A stretch of 64,000 bases of DNA from Nematostella vectensis (Eukaryota > Cnidaria > Anthozoa > Actiniaria > Edwardsiidae). Positions 12,131 through 40,840 of the stretch are shown here, in pieces. The position numbers and the translations under genes were made by a program. Below the pieces are notes generated by a model. That model had not been told where the DNA came from, ran no database searches, and saw only the letters and a program-made list of their open reading frames with translations. The first letter of the stretch is position 1; every line of letters begins with the position of its first letter. The DNA lies in assembly GCF_932526225.1 (NCBI RefSeq), contig NC_064043.1, positions 13,762,085 to 13,826,084 on the forward strand, given 5' to 3'.

Positions 12131-12719
12131 TTTATTGGTACAAATATTTGGAATATTTCCAATCATTGCACAAAAAAGATGAGAAATGTTTTCAGAAATC
12201 GTCTGGACTTAAACAATTTACAAGATGCCAGACTGTCGCCTTAAAGGGCGCTATGAGTACTAGGTCATCACATATTGTGATGTATTGCAGGGTCATCACC
12301 ATCAAAGATGGTGGAAGAGAATAAATTAAATTGGGTCAAATATAGGTCAGAGTTCAGAACCTTGCTTGGATTTCACAAGAATAAGTCACCAAGCCCGCCA
12401 TCTTGTGGCGCATTAGTAGCAATGTTGATCTGCTGAGACCAAAAGTAAGAAGTCTCGAGATCAAAGAACAGAGTTCAGAACCTTGCTTGGATTTCACAAA
12501 AGTTAAGTCACCAAGCCCGCCATCTTGTGGCGCATTAGTGTCAATGTTGATCAATTGAGATCTAAGGTCAGAGTTCAGAAATTTGCTTGGATTTCATCAG
12601 GGTTAAGTCACCAAGCTGTCACAGGTCTCTCCCGTGGATTGTGTCAAATTGAGGTGGAAATAATGTTCATTGCCAGAAAGTCAAGTGTTACAGTCCCCAG
12701 ATGACATGGGGTTGGGGAT
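12131..12719 (-). other. ADP/ATP translocase 3' UTR with triplicated 100-121 bp repeat
   Basis: Read on the minus strand the region follows the stop codon and ends near an AATAAA (complement of 12131-12136). Three direct copies begin at 12348, 12469 and 12569, sharing cagagttcagaa and gcttggatttca; the third is truncated. Confidence 0.55.
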
Positions 12720-15700
12720 CTATTCTCCCCTGAAGTTGATGTAGAACTCCTTGAACTTGTCGAAGCCAGCAAGCACGCCAGCTCCAGCCATGCCACGAAG
12801 GACGTTAGCACCAGCACCCTTCATCATGCTCATGGCGCCTTCTTTCTTCATGATCTGCACTGCACAGTCAATGGAGCCCTTGTACTTCACTGCCTCACCA
12901 GAGGTCATCATCATCCTTCGGCGGATGGTGTCGATCGGGTAGGATGCCAGACCAGAACTCACGGTCACAGCATAGCCGAGAGCGAAGGATGCGAACACAT
13001 TGGCTTGATCACCCAGAAGAATTGGTTTCAGGGTGTCGTAGAGGCCGAAGTAGAATCCACGGTACACCACAATCCCAACGCAGGAGATCACAAAGCCTCT
13101 GTACAGACCGACGATGCCATCACTTGCCAGGGTCTTGCGGTACACATCAACTAGCCCATTAAACTGGCGCTCCCCGCCACCCTTGCCAGATGATTTGGCA
13201 TCGTTGGCCAGGCGGGTTCGGGCATAGTCAAGTGAGTAGACAAATGACAGTGACATTGCGCCAGCAGCACCACCAGAGGCGATGTTCTTGGTGAATTTCA
13301 TAGCGTTGCTGTCAGTCTGCTTGGACTTGAACAGAGCCTTGATCTGATCTTTGAAGGCAAAGTTCAAAGCCTGGGTTGGGAAGTACCGGATGCAGTTGGC
13401 GAGATTGCCTAAAAACAAACAAAAGAAATACTAGCAATAAAGTATAATGAAATTATTAAAAATGACCCTTGTGTCTATGTACCTCTATGTCTATGTACCC
13501 CTATGTCTATGTACCCCTATGTCTAAGTACCCCAATATCAATGCACCCCTAACCCTGTTTACCCCTCTGTCTAAGTACCCGTACGTCTATGTACTTGTTT
13601 GTCTATGTACTCTTATGGCTATTTACCCCTGTGTCCATATACCCCCCTTGTCCATGTACCCCATGTATATGTACCCCTGTGTCTATGTACCCAGTGTCTA
13701 TGAACCCCTATGTCTATGAACCCCTATGTCTATGAACCCCTATGTCTATGTACCCCTATGTCTATGTACCTCTATGCCTATGTACCCCTGTGTCCATGTA
13801 CCCCAATGTCAATGTACCCCTTTGTCTGTGTACCCCTATGTCTATGTACCCCTGTGTCTATGTACCCTTATGTCTATGTAACCATGTGTCCATGTACCCC
13901 ATTGTCAATGTACCCCTTTGTCTGTGTACCCCTATGTCTATGTACCCTAATGTCTATTTACCCCTATGCCTATGTACCCATGTGTCTATGTACCCAAATG
14001 TCTATGTACCCCTGTGTCCATGTACCCCAATGTCAATGTACCCCTTTGTCTGTGTACCCCTGTGTCTACGTACCCCTATGTCTATGTACCCCTATGCCTA
14101 TGTACCCATGTGTCTATGTACCCTTATGTCTATGTACCCCTGTGTCCATGTACCCCAATGTCAATGCACCCTTTTGTCTGTGTACCCCTGTGTCTACGTA
14201 CCCCTGTGTTTACGTACCCCTATGTCTATGTACCCCTATGCCTATGTACCCATGTGTCTATGTACCCAAATGTCTATGTACCCCTGTGTCCATGTACCCC
14301 AATGTCAATGTACCCCTTTGTCTGTGTACCCCTATGGCTATGTACCCCTGTGTCTATTTACCCTTATGCCTATGTACTTCTCTGTCTATTTACCCCTTTG
14401 TCTATGTACCCTTATGTCTATTTACCCCTCTGTATATGTACCCTTATGTCTATGTACCCCTATGTCTTTGTACCCCTGTCTATTTATTCCTATGTCCAAG
14501 TACCCCTATGTCTATGCACCCCTATGTCCAAGTACCCCTATGTCTATGCACCCCTATGTCTTAGTACCCTTATGTCTATGTAACCGAGTTTTTATGTATC
14601 CCGATGCCAATGTACACCTAATGTCTATGTACCCCTATGTCAAAGCACCCCTATGTCTATGTACCCCAATGTATATGTACCCCAATGTATATGTACCCCA
14701 ATGTCTATGTACCCCAATGTCTATGTACCCATATGTCTATGTACTACTCTGGCTATGTACCCTTATGTCTATGTACCCCTATGTCTATTTACCCCTATGT
14801 CTTTGTACCCTTGTCTATTTATTCCTATGTCCAAGTACCCCTAAGTCTATGTACCCCTATGTCTAAGTACCCCTATGTCTATGTCTCCCCTATGTCTATG
14901 TACCCGAGTTTTTATGTATCCTAATGCCAATGTACACCTAATGTCCATGTACCCTTTTGTCTATGTACCCCTTTGTCAAAGCACCCCTATGTCTATGTCC
15001 CTGTATGTCAAAGCACCCCTATGTCTAAGTAACCCTATGTCTATGTACACCTATGTCTATGTACTCCTATGTCTATGTACAATTATGTCTATTTACCACT
15101 ATGTGTATGTAACTCTATGCCCATATATGCCTCTGTCTATGTACCCCTGTGTCTATTTACCCGTCTGTCTATGTACCCCTGTGTCTATGTACACCTCTGT
15201 CTATGTACCCCTTTGTCAATGTGTACCTATCTCTATGTACCTCTGTGTCCATGTACTCCCCATGTCCATGTACCCCTTTGTTATTGTACACTTTGTATAT
15301 GTACCCTTTGTCTATGCACTTTTATGTCTTCCTGGTCTATGTACCCATTTGTCAGTACCGCTATGTCTCTGTTCCCCTGTGTCCATGTACCCTCATGTCC
15401 ATGTACCATTTTGTCCATGTAACCCAATGTCTTTGTATTCCTAAGTTTATGTACCCTTTCTGTCTATCTACTCCTCTCTGTCTTTGACCCCTGTGTCTAT
15501 TTGTCCCCTATGCCTATGTACTCCTATGTCTATGTGCTCCTATGTCTATGTACCTCTATGTCTATATACCCCTATGCCTATGTACTCCTCTGTCTATGAT
15601 TCCTGTGTCTATATACCCCTATGTCTGTGTAACTCATTGTCTATAGACCCCTATGTCTAAGCACCTTCTGTCTATTCACCCATGTGCCCCTTTGTCTATG

Positions 15701-16602
15701 TACTCCCATATCTTTGTACCCCTATGTCTATGTACACCTATGTCTATGAAAAGATAAATAAAAAAAGGAACAAATATAGCCAATACCAAGCATTGTAGAT
15801 TCAAATTATGGTAACATATTTCTAAAAAATAAAATAAATCAATAAATCAATAAAATCCATGCTACCAATTATAGATAGACATTGCCTAACATCTTTATTA
15901 ATAAATTAAAAATAAATTAAAAAAAATAAATATATAAATTAATAAGTACATGAATAAATTAAAAAAAGGAATGAAGAAATGAAAAATATGTAACCACTAC
16001 TCATTGTAGATGAAAATTTATTAATAAATACGTGAATAAATAGATAAAAAATAAAATCTATCATGCCAACTTTAGAAAGAAATTGGCTAACATTTTTCTT
16101 AATAAATAAAAAATAATAGATAAAAAGATAAATAAATAAATAGATGAACGAATTAAGAAATGAAAAAAAAAGAAATATAACCAATACCAATGTTGATGAA
16201 AATTTATTAAAAAATTAATGAATTGATAAATAAATATATAGAGAGAGATATAAAAATAAATAAATTAATTAATTAACGAACGAACGAATGAATAAAGAAC
16301 TCAACCAATAACTAACCATTGTAGTTGCAAATACTCTAATATATTTCTTGAACTTATGCAATTCCAAAGCTCTTACCTCTCCAGAAGGAGCCGATTCCCT
16401 CTGCCCTATAGGTCCTCATGGTACAATCCACAACTCCCTTGTATGGTGAGGAGAGGCGACCGGCTTTCAGCATCTCGTCCTGGTTTTGCACAAGCAATTT
16501 GACCCGTTCGATAGGGGCAGCGGCGGTCTTGGAGATGATGGCTGCCGCACCGCTAAGGGCGAAGTTCTCGACGAAATGAAGGTTTTGTTTCTTGCCAGAC
16601 AT
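12720..16602 (-). CDS. ADP/ATP translocase (adenine nucleotide translocator)
   Basis: Two coding exons, 16377-16602 and 12720-13408, join in phase 1 to 304 aa (human SLC25A4/5/6: 298). The protein has the three carrier repeats ([13 protein letters not shown] near 29-41, [12 protein letters not shown] near 134-145, [15 protein letters not shown] near 232-246) and the diagnostic RRRMMM at 238-243. It exchanges mitochondrial ATP for cytosolic ADP across the inner membrane. An acceptor (tttctttcag) lies one base upstream of the ATG, and a donor at 16989-16994 marks a non-coding first exon starting at 16995 and running toward about 17100. The single coding intron is almost filled by a 16-bp minisatellite and AT-rich DNA. 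It is orthologous to the SLC25A4/5/6 group as a whole, so no single symbol is given. Confidence 0.97.
13455..15750 (+). repeat. 16-bp minisatellite, about 2.3 kb, in the translocase intron
   Basis: About 140 degenerate copies of a unit close to TATGTCTATGTACCCC. Sixteen is not a multiple of three and the unit has no stop in any plus-strand frame, so all three frames read as one 16-residue periodic peptide and stay open for hundreds of codons. The host gene is transcribed from the other strand, where the unit contains TAG. The long frames are therefore a by-product of the repeat, not genes. Confidence 0.95.
15751..16330. repeat. AT-rich simple sequence in the translocase intron
   Basis: Imperfect runs of aaataaat and related A/T words, with two loosely repeated blocks (from about 15790 and from about 16000) sharing taaccactactcattgtaga-type words. 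No gene. Confidence 0.75.
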
Positions 16603-16994
16603 GCTGAAAGAAATTGTAAAAGAACAAAGGAATCAATTAAGAAATCAAGAAGAAACATCAGAGAAATAGATTGAAGTAATTAGACATCGCATAAATCTTA
16701 ATTGGGAGTTAATTAGCCAATTATCGCCCCGAAACTTTTCCGTTTTCAAAACTTCTTGAAAAGGCAAAAAAATATCCAAAAATTGCATTTTGAAATGATA
16801 AAAGTAATGGAAATTGTCTTCTGCAAGTCTTTGTGTTTTCACGGATCACTTTCTGTCAAGAATAAAATCGATGCATTGCTCGAGCTAAAAATTCGACTTG
16901 AAAAAAAATTGTTCGAGAAATTCCAAACTACTTGAAAAACAGTCTAAATAATCTTAAAACTTTCCAAATGGGGTGTACTGCTTGGCTATCTTAC

Positions 16995-17290
16995 CTGTTG
17001 TTGATGTTTAGCGGGGAAGAAGTTGTTTTTCAACCTTATCGAACGGATCAAAGTGATGGAGCTCGTTGCTCGTGCGAACGCAGGAAGCCAACTGACGAAT
17101 CGAGCGCGCGCTAACGAACTTGATTGGAGCTAATCACCGCTTTTCTACTGATGACGTCAATTTTGATTGACAGCAGGGGCGAAAGTCACGTGATCTATCG
17201 CGTGACTTTTTGCATTTTGATATTGAGAATCACGTGATATTGATATCAAGATCCGTATGTTTCACGTGATCGCGGTAATGAGGCATTGTG
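16995..17290 (-). promoter_or_regulatory. Translocase non-coding first exon and promoter
   Basis: The donor at 16989-16994 (GTAAGA on the minus strand) ends a 5' UTR exon. Upstream on the minus strand are an inverted CCAAT box (gattgg near 17122), a full CRE TGACGTCA (17152-17159), and CACGTG E-boxes near 17188, 17231 and 17262, two within TCACGTGAT. A nuclear-encoded mitochondrial gene with CCAAT, CRE and E-boxes is plausible; no TATA box is obvious. Confidence 0.55.
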
Positions 17291-17445
17291 ACGTAATATG
17301 TACTTCGAAAAAAAATTTCAAAAATTTAAAAAAAATCTGTAAAAAAGTATAAAAAAAATAATATAATTCAGATGTCATGAATTAAAAACTAAGAAAAATA
17401 AGCTGGGAAACAAGATACAGTATTTCTTCGTCAGCTTTTCGTCCA

Positions 17446-18552
17446 TTTTATTTATTAAAATTGATTTATCATTACATTTTTTTCACATCGAGACAGCGAT
17501 TCAACCACTCTTTTCACAAAGAAGATTTATTCCCTCATTCGCATCACAATTCCAAGCAATGGCATCATTTTTTACTTTGTACAAGATATTCACAGAAGCT
17601 AGGGGCATCCATCCGGGCCAGTCATACCAACAAATTATTTTCCAACGAAAATAAGCAAGATTATCATGTCATTCCCTGTCATCCTCTAAACGTATATCTC
17701 CCTTGCGCGCGCAAAGTTCAGGAACATTTCTTTGCCCTTGAAAGGGTGCTTCCTCGCGTGTATGTTTCTTCAGCATTGTGTCTCCGTTCAGAAAAGGCAT
17801 TAGAGTGGGCGAGTCCTGAGGACGAAACACCAAGTGTAATATATATTTCTTTACTCGATAAAAATCACGATTGCATTGGGGTTAAAACAGAACAGACAAA
17901 AACACTTAAAAAAACATTTCGACTCAATGCAAACGGAGACGCTAAGAAACTCTGTTTCTGTTTCTCAAAAGTCGGAGTGGAATGCATTTTATGCCCGCTT
18001 ACTGGGTGACAATCTTATTGTATGATATATCAAGGAGCTATTCTAGGAACTATTCTTTGAATTCTAAAGCCGCGCTATACGAAGCACAGCGTAATTACGC
18101 TTCCCCTAAAACACTTTGTATTCGCTTTTATTATCGTCTATTTTGTTATTATACGTATGAGTTAACGTCCAGCAATTTCCAGAAATCTGGAGGACCGTGT
18201 TTCGGAGAGAACTTCCTTCCCGATGTGGAGTGTAATATGGAGTCATGGTATGTTCTGCGCGATTGGTCTCATCAAACCGGACCGGACAGTAGAGCGGTAA
18301 GGATGGAGCGGGTCTAGATTATAGGTCGTGCCAGGACGGCCCTTTACCGTGCCTCTTCATGCGAAACGTTAACCTCCAACCTCATGAGTAACGCCCAGTC
18401 GACATGCCTGGCAAGAGTGTAAACATTTACTTGGATGGACTTATTTCTAACTCATTTTCTTGCGCGTCTCTTTCTCTCGTCTTCAATTGGTCTTTTTCTC
18501 GGCGGGCGGACCCGTCTGATTGCTTTATTCCTAAGTCTATCTTAGCCATCTC
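17446..18552 (-). other. Formin 3' UTR
   Basis: On the minus strand this follows the formin stop codon and ends with overlapping AATAAA signals (complements of 17447-17452 and 17451-17456). The 182-codon plus-strand frame at 17461-18009 is antisense to this UTR and has no recognisable domain. Confidence 0.6.
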
Positions 18553-36180
<17,628 letters not shown>

Positions 36181-39100
36181 TTTCGCACAAACTATTTGTT
36201 CCAAATGCCAGACAAGCTAGTAATCTAATAGAGAGGAGTCCTCCCTACATGGCTTATTAATCTAGCAAGGTAGCGGCTGTCAAAACAAACTAAAATATAG
36301 TGAAAAAGTCGAAACTCTTTCCAAACTCTCAAACTTGCTGAGGGAACGACCACTATCGCGCGTGCGCACTAGGGATGTTTTTATTTTGCTGCCCAGAATC
36401 CCTTGCGCATAATTCAATCGCGTTCTTTCTCGAAAAGAAACATTAAAATCTAACAGTCAGGAAAAGCAAAAAAAGAAAAAAAGTTAGAATGCACCATAAA
36501 ACACTGCATTTATTAATTAACAGAGGGAAAACTATGTTTTTGAATTTTGTATGAATTCTGTTGTGTAAAGGGAGGCATGTATTAGCACAACATAACACGT
36601 TTGCCATGCTAATTTTTTTTTTTTTTTTTTGCTTTATCTACCGCGTGCGGGTAAGTAAAGAGATTTAAACAAAAGAGAAATCTTAAATAGAGTAAACCGT
36701 TTGCCCTCGGCCTTACTGTGGCAAAGATTTGTCAAAAAGACAAGCAACTCTATCTGATAACGGCTTTCTGATAGTCATCGCGTGTTTCATCGAACCTCTA
36801 TTGCGTCACACAGACTGGCTTCGCTCTAAAGCCGAAAATTTGAATTACGAAGGCACAATGGAACGCTAGGCATGCGTGAACAGCTAACCTAAAACCGGAA
36901 CTGCAGACTGGACGTGAACCACAGGTAGCCCAAGCTCTGTGAATGAGTATTTTTGACCAACCGGCTCATTGAACATTTATAGAGAGAATATATGGAGTTG
37001 TTACTTTATTCTAGTATTCTTCCATAAAAATGTAATAAATTCAATACAACTTGATAGTACTTGTAGTTGTCTATTAATTCCACGTTTAAGCGATTTAGAG
37101 CCCATTTGGGGCCGCTTTAGCGCAGTTCGGTGAAATTTAGAATTCCCTCTATCACTCCCACTATAGTGGTTCAGATTGATAGAGCTTGGGCTACTTGTGC
37201 GTGAACAAGATGAGCATTTTTTCGCGAAAGTTTATTTTCGCGAATGGGGACCGAAAAAGAGCACTTGAAAAAAAAAGAGTAAAGTAAAGTTTGGTTCGCG
37301 AAAAAATAAATAACGTAACGAACATAAAAGAACTGTCAATCATAGAAAGTCATTCAGCCTTTGTTTCGAAAAAAGGTACCCAACGGCAAAGGCAGACTTG
37401 CAAATCAAAACACACAGGAAGCCCATATTACCTAAACGTATTGAAGATTCAGAAAGGATTTAACGACACCAATGTGTTTGTTTAATATTTGCGGTTGTGA
37501 TATTTAAATACAGCATTTAATGGGTTTTATAGCACGTAAACCAGCCGAACTCAATTAATTAGAAACATAGAATGTCACCTAAATGGATATTTTATGACGG
37601 GTGTCTGGATTGATGTCGAAATATTATTTCTACTGCCTGCTAACGAGAGAAAACAGGCGCCAAATTCACTGTTTTTGCAAACAAAAAATAGCGTGTTTTA
37701 TAAGCAAAAGCTTCATGCTCATTTATTGAAGGAAAGGTTTCTCACTTTTCCCACGGACATGTCGAAGCGAGTAGCGGAAGTTGGAATTGATAATCCGCAG
37801 TTATTTATCCAGGAAAAAAAAACTGTTAAACATTTTGACCCTTGTGAAAGATGTTACAAACTCAAAGTGCGTACTTCAAAAAGACAGTTCTTCAAAACAA
37901 ACGTGGCATATATATTCTTTGATATCGTAATACTATACAACTTTCCCTGCATCAGAATTCAGTCAATGTTCAGGCAAATTTCTTAACCTTATCTTTAGTT
38001 TAGCGGCGCAATAATATTGGAGCTACGGAACAAACGTACAACACCCCCTTCAAGAAAGAGTAAAAAAATACATGCTTTCGACAACTTAACTATGCCTTCA
38101 CGTGGACTTCATGGTTATGAAGGTCACAAATCACTTTCGCATCTCAGTTTCTATACAAGATTCAGAGTTGCCATCATATAATCGTAGTTGCTCGAACCGT
38201 AATAAAGTAAACAACATAAGCGCGTGCAAGATTTATTCTAAATTTAAACGGGAAGCCTACCTTGGTCGACTTTGTCTTGGCCATTTTTTGCGTCAAAGTT
38301 GGTCCCTGAATGGGAATAGTATGCATGGGTTGGGCTCCGGGCCCTTGATCCATACTTTCTGCTGTTTATAAACGCTAAAATCGAACTGACTACAACCCTG
38401 CTCTTGTATCAATACTGCATACCCCCATTTCCATGCTCAACTCAGACTGATTCCCGTATACTCACGTCTGATGCATAATTCATACCATGCTTTGGGCAAA
38501 TTATCCTCTTCTCAGCTTTATGACAACTGGTGTGACTTCAAAACAACGTTAGTTGCCTACGGTTTTGATGCGATATTCGTTTCCGCAGACGTAGAAAGTT
38601 GTGAAAATTCGTTATTTATTATCTGATAAATATTTCACTTGTCAAACAGGTCTTTTGTCACGCAACACAAGTCACACAACCCGTTCAGAAGGGCTATCGG
38701 TTGGCGATCACTTGCCAGTTTGCCGTTTTTGTGCAAAAGTCGAGACCTTAGTTTTATAATATTAAAACTAATACGAGCAAGATCATGCAGAAACTCTGTT
38801 GGTGAGCACTGAAATATTCTTTAAACTAGAGATAGGAGCACGCAGGCAAATCGCAGGCAAATTTGATGAGTGTAACAGTCAGTATCCTCTTTGCGCTACT
38901 GGGTACTACTGGTAAAGGAAGGGAATCTGTCTTTTAAACTGTCTACGAGCTTTCATCTGGGGCATTTTTTTTAGATAATTCGCGTATTCTAAAGCCTAAC
39001 AGAAAACGAGCAAATAAAAAGTCCTTTGGTAGCGAGCTCAGAGCACAGATGCAGAGAGCATGCGCTTTTTTGGAGGGGAGGGATTATTCACAGGCCCTAT

Positions 39101-39402
39101 GTGTAGCAAGCGTTTTTGTTTCTGCTTTCACGACCTTTTCTAAAAACATATATTATAATCTATAGCGGTCAAAAGCCTAAGAATCTAAGAGTAAAAAAGC
39201 AAATAGAATTCGAGTCAGAATAATGCATTCAAATTATTATGGTTTCACCATGATTTTTATTTGATTATTGGACAAATCTGACATTTGTATTTAACCTAAG
39301 TTATATATTATCAATTATGAACGCAAAGGTACTTTGAATACTTTGATTATTTTTATCGTATCTAGTTAAAGTCAGTGTCCTTGTGCTGTTAGGGGCAGTA
39401 GA
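36181..39402. other. Intergenic region upstream of the formin
   Basis: Contains the formin 5' UTR and promoter (about 36181-36420) and an inverted-repeat element at 36911-37205. A 130-codon frame at 37594-37986 (+) has no recognisable domain. A short MAKTKSTK-like start with a GTAGGC donor near 38260-38285 (-) leads to no second exon I can identify. Confidence 0.4.
36911..37205. mobile_element. Possible MITE upstream of the formin
   Basis: CACAGGTAGCCCAAGCTCT near 36919-36937 has a near-complement at about 37181-37199, and similarity extends several bases either side. The enclosed 250 bp is AT-rich without coding capacity. Boundaries are approximate. Confidence 0.45.
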
Positions 39403-40497
39403 TCACTTGTGCGCCACAAACGCGGCAAAAGCGTGGATGGTATACCACCCATTACTAGTTCCGCCCCATCCCATGTGAAGATAGAAGTCATCTTCCCACT
39501 GTGTTCGCCAGGGATAGCACTTCCATCGTCCCCAGATCTTGTGGCACGTGCGAAATTTTCTGGAACGGACTGCGTATTTGGTGGCGACTGCGTAATGCAT
39601 GGATCCTCCGGTCCAGATACCAACGACCACCGGGTACTTGTACGTTTTGATTGCTCTTGAGACTTTTTTTCGGATCCAGGTTTTTGTCACCCCTGCCCAA
39701 GAAAGCCAGTGGGTGTAGCTCCAAATTCCACCACTCCCTTGTCTTGCCCGGAAGAAGTCTCGCACCAGTTTCATTCCAGAAGGAAACGTCGCACCGCTGC
39801 TGCCAAGACAAAACGTCCGCATTCTCTTGTTGATCGAGACGATGTACTTCTTTAAGTTATTGTCGTTTGAATACAGATACTTTGGCGCTCTTCCATGAGG
39901 ATACAGACTTGAGCTCCATCCGGAAACCCGGTCATAGTACCCGAATACTTGTGCCCAGGCCACAGGACCACAGCCAACTTGGCAACCCCCATATTTGAAC
40001 TGGTGATAGTCGGGAAAATCATACTCATAAGGCACTCTGTAGATTTCCCAAGCGCTCCAGCTCTGGTACTCTCGTTTCCTGCCCCAAGCCCTCACGGATA
40101 ACTTCTTCTCGTCTTTTGTCTCGGGGGATACTCTTGCGATCTCATTTTCCTTGTTCTCGACTGGTGCATCGTGGCTCATCGCGGACATATCGTGCTCGTC
40201 AGGGTGGTGTTTAGCTTTCACGGTGGGTAATTTGACAATGTTGTCAAATGTGTTCTGCTTGTTCTTTGAGGGCTTGGCTTTAGGGGTGTCATCCATTGTA
40301 CCACCGGATATTGGATTCGGATCAGGAGGGCTGTCTGAGTCGTCGTTTGCAGTCGTATCGCGGCCATATCCTTGGTATTCATCGATGTCGGGCTGGACCT
40401 CGGCTTCATGTGACTGGTGGCTGGCTTCTTTGGGGATTGGTTCAGCTCCTGATGCTGCCATGATTGACATGAGCAGCAGAACAACCCAAAGCTTCAT
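39403..40497 (-). CDS. Secreted C10 (streptopain-fold) cysteine peptidase-like protein
   Basis: A single open frame of 364 codons. Residues 1-17 form a signal peptide (MKLWVVLLLMSIMAASG). Residues 18-130 are acidic, low-complexity and propeptide-like. The catalytic-like domain spans about 145-364: GCQVGCGPVAWAQVFGYYD (171-189) has Cys176 where C10 peptidases carry the nucleophile, GGSMHYAVATKYAV (297-310) supplies His301, and YLHMGWGGTSNGWYTI (339-354) matches the Trp/Gly-rich NWGWGGxxDG motif after the His. The match is at motif level from memory. The domain has five Cys (172, 176, 230, 318, 327) and many Trp/Tyr. C10 peptidases are known mainly from bacteria, so lateral origin is possible; related animal proteins may exist. 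A 5' UTR intron is likely, since an acceptor ends right at the ATG. Confidence 0.75.
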   Translation of the reverse strand: MKLWVVLLLMSIMAASGAEPIPKEASHQSHEAEVQPDIDEYQGYGRDTTANDDSDSPPDPNPISGGTMDDTPKAKPSKNKQNTFDNIVKLPTVKAKHHPDEHDMSAMSHDAPVENKENEIARVSPETKDEKKLSVRAWGRKREYQSWSAWEIYRVPYEYDFPDYHQFKYGGCQVGCGPVAWAQVFGYYDRVSGWSSSLYPHGRAPKYLYSNDNNLKKYIVSINKRMRTFCLGSSGATFPSGMKLVRDFFRARQGSGGIWSYTHWLSWAGVTKTWIRKKVSRAIKTYKYPVVVGIWTGGSMHYAVATKYAVRSRKFRTCHKIWGRWKCYPWRTQWEDDFYLHMGWGGTSNGWYTIHAFAAFVAHK

Positions 40498-40840
40498 CTG
40501 AAATTCGTCAAAAGCTTTTTTTTATTAGTTATCAAGTCCTCTTATGAAAACTTGTGTTATTCGCATCATAGTTAATGTTGGCACATTGTGTAAAAACACT
40601 CCTTAGCATAAAATCAAAAACTGTCTCTGTATTTGTATTTGTATGGGCAGTGTTCACTATCAAGATTTACAGGCGTACCAATTCTTGATTATTCCAATCA
40701 TTATTCATAACCAGAAAGCGAAGTAAATAAAAACCTTTGAAAGGGTGTTTGGCACCTTACCTTTGGACAAAGTAGTTCTAGGCTGACTGCCTGCTTGATC
40801 TATTAGTCGTAGATGAGATGATATGTGAAGTACTGTGGAA
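40498..40840 (-). promoter_or_regulatory. 5' UTR intron and non-coding first exon of the C10-like gene
   Basis: aatttcag directly precedes the ATG on the minus strand. A donor (AAAG|GTAAGG) is present at the complement of 40755-40760. Together they suggest a non-coding first exon starting about 40761 and a 250-bp 5' UTR intron. Inferred from splice signals only. Confidence 0.4.

Noticed and set aside
13447..15487. Long plus-strand frames encoding [20 protein letters not shown] repeats
   Set aside because: They follow directly from a stop-free 16-bp minisatellite, occur in all three frames, lie in an intron antisense to the host gene and show no start context or domain.
17461..18009. 182-codon plus-strand frame
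   Set aside because: Antisense to the formin 3' UTR, no recognisable domain, no splice or promoter support.
37594..37986. 130-codon plus-strand frame
   Set aside because: No similarity I recognise, AT-rich codon use like intergenic DNA, and no partner exons; could be revisited with transcripts.
38102..38371. 89-codon plus-strand frame and the opposing MAKTKSTK start
   Set aside because: Neither leads to a second exon or known domain.
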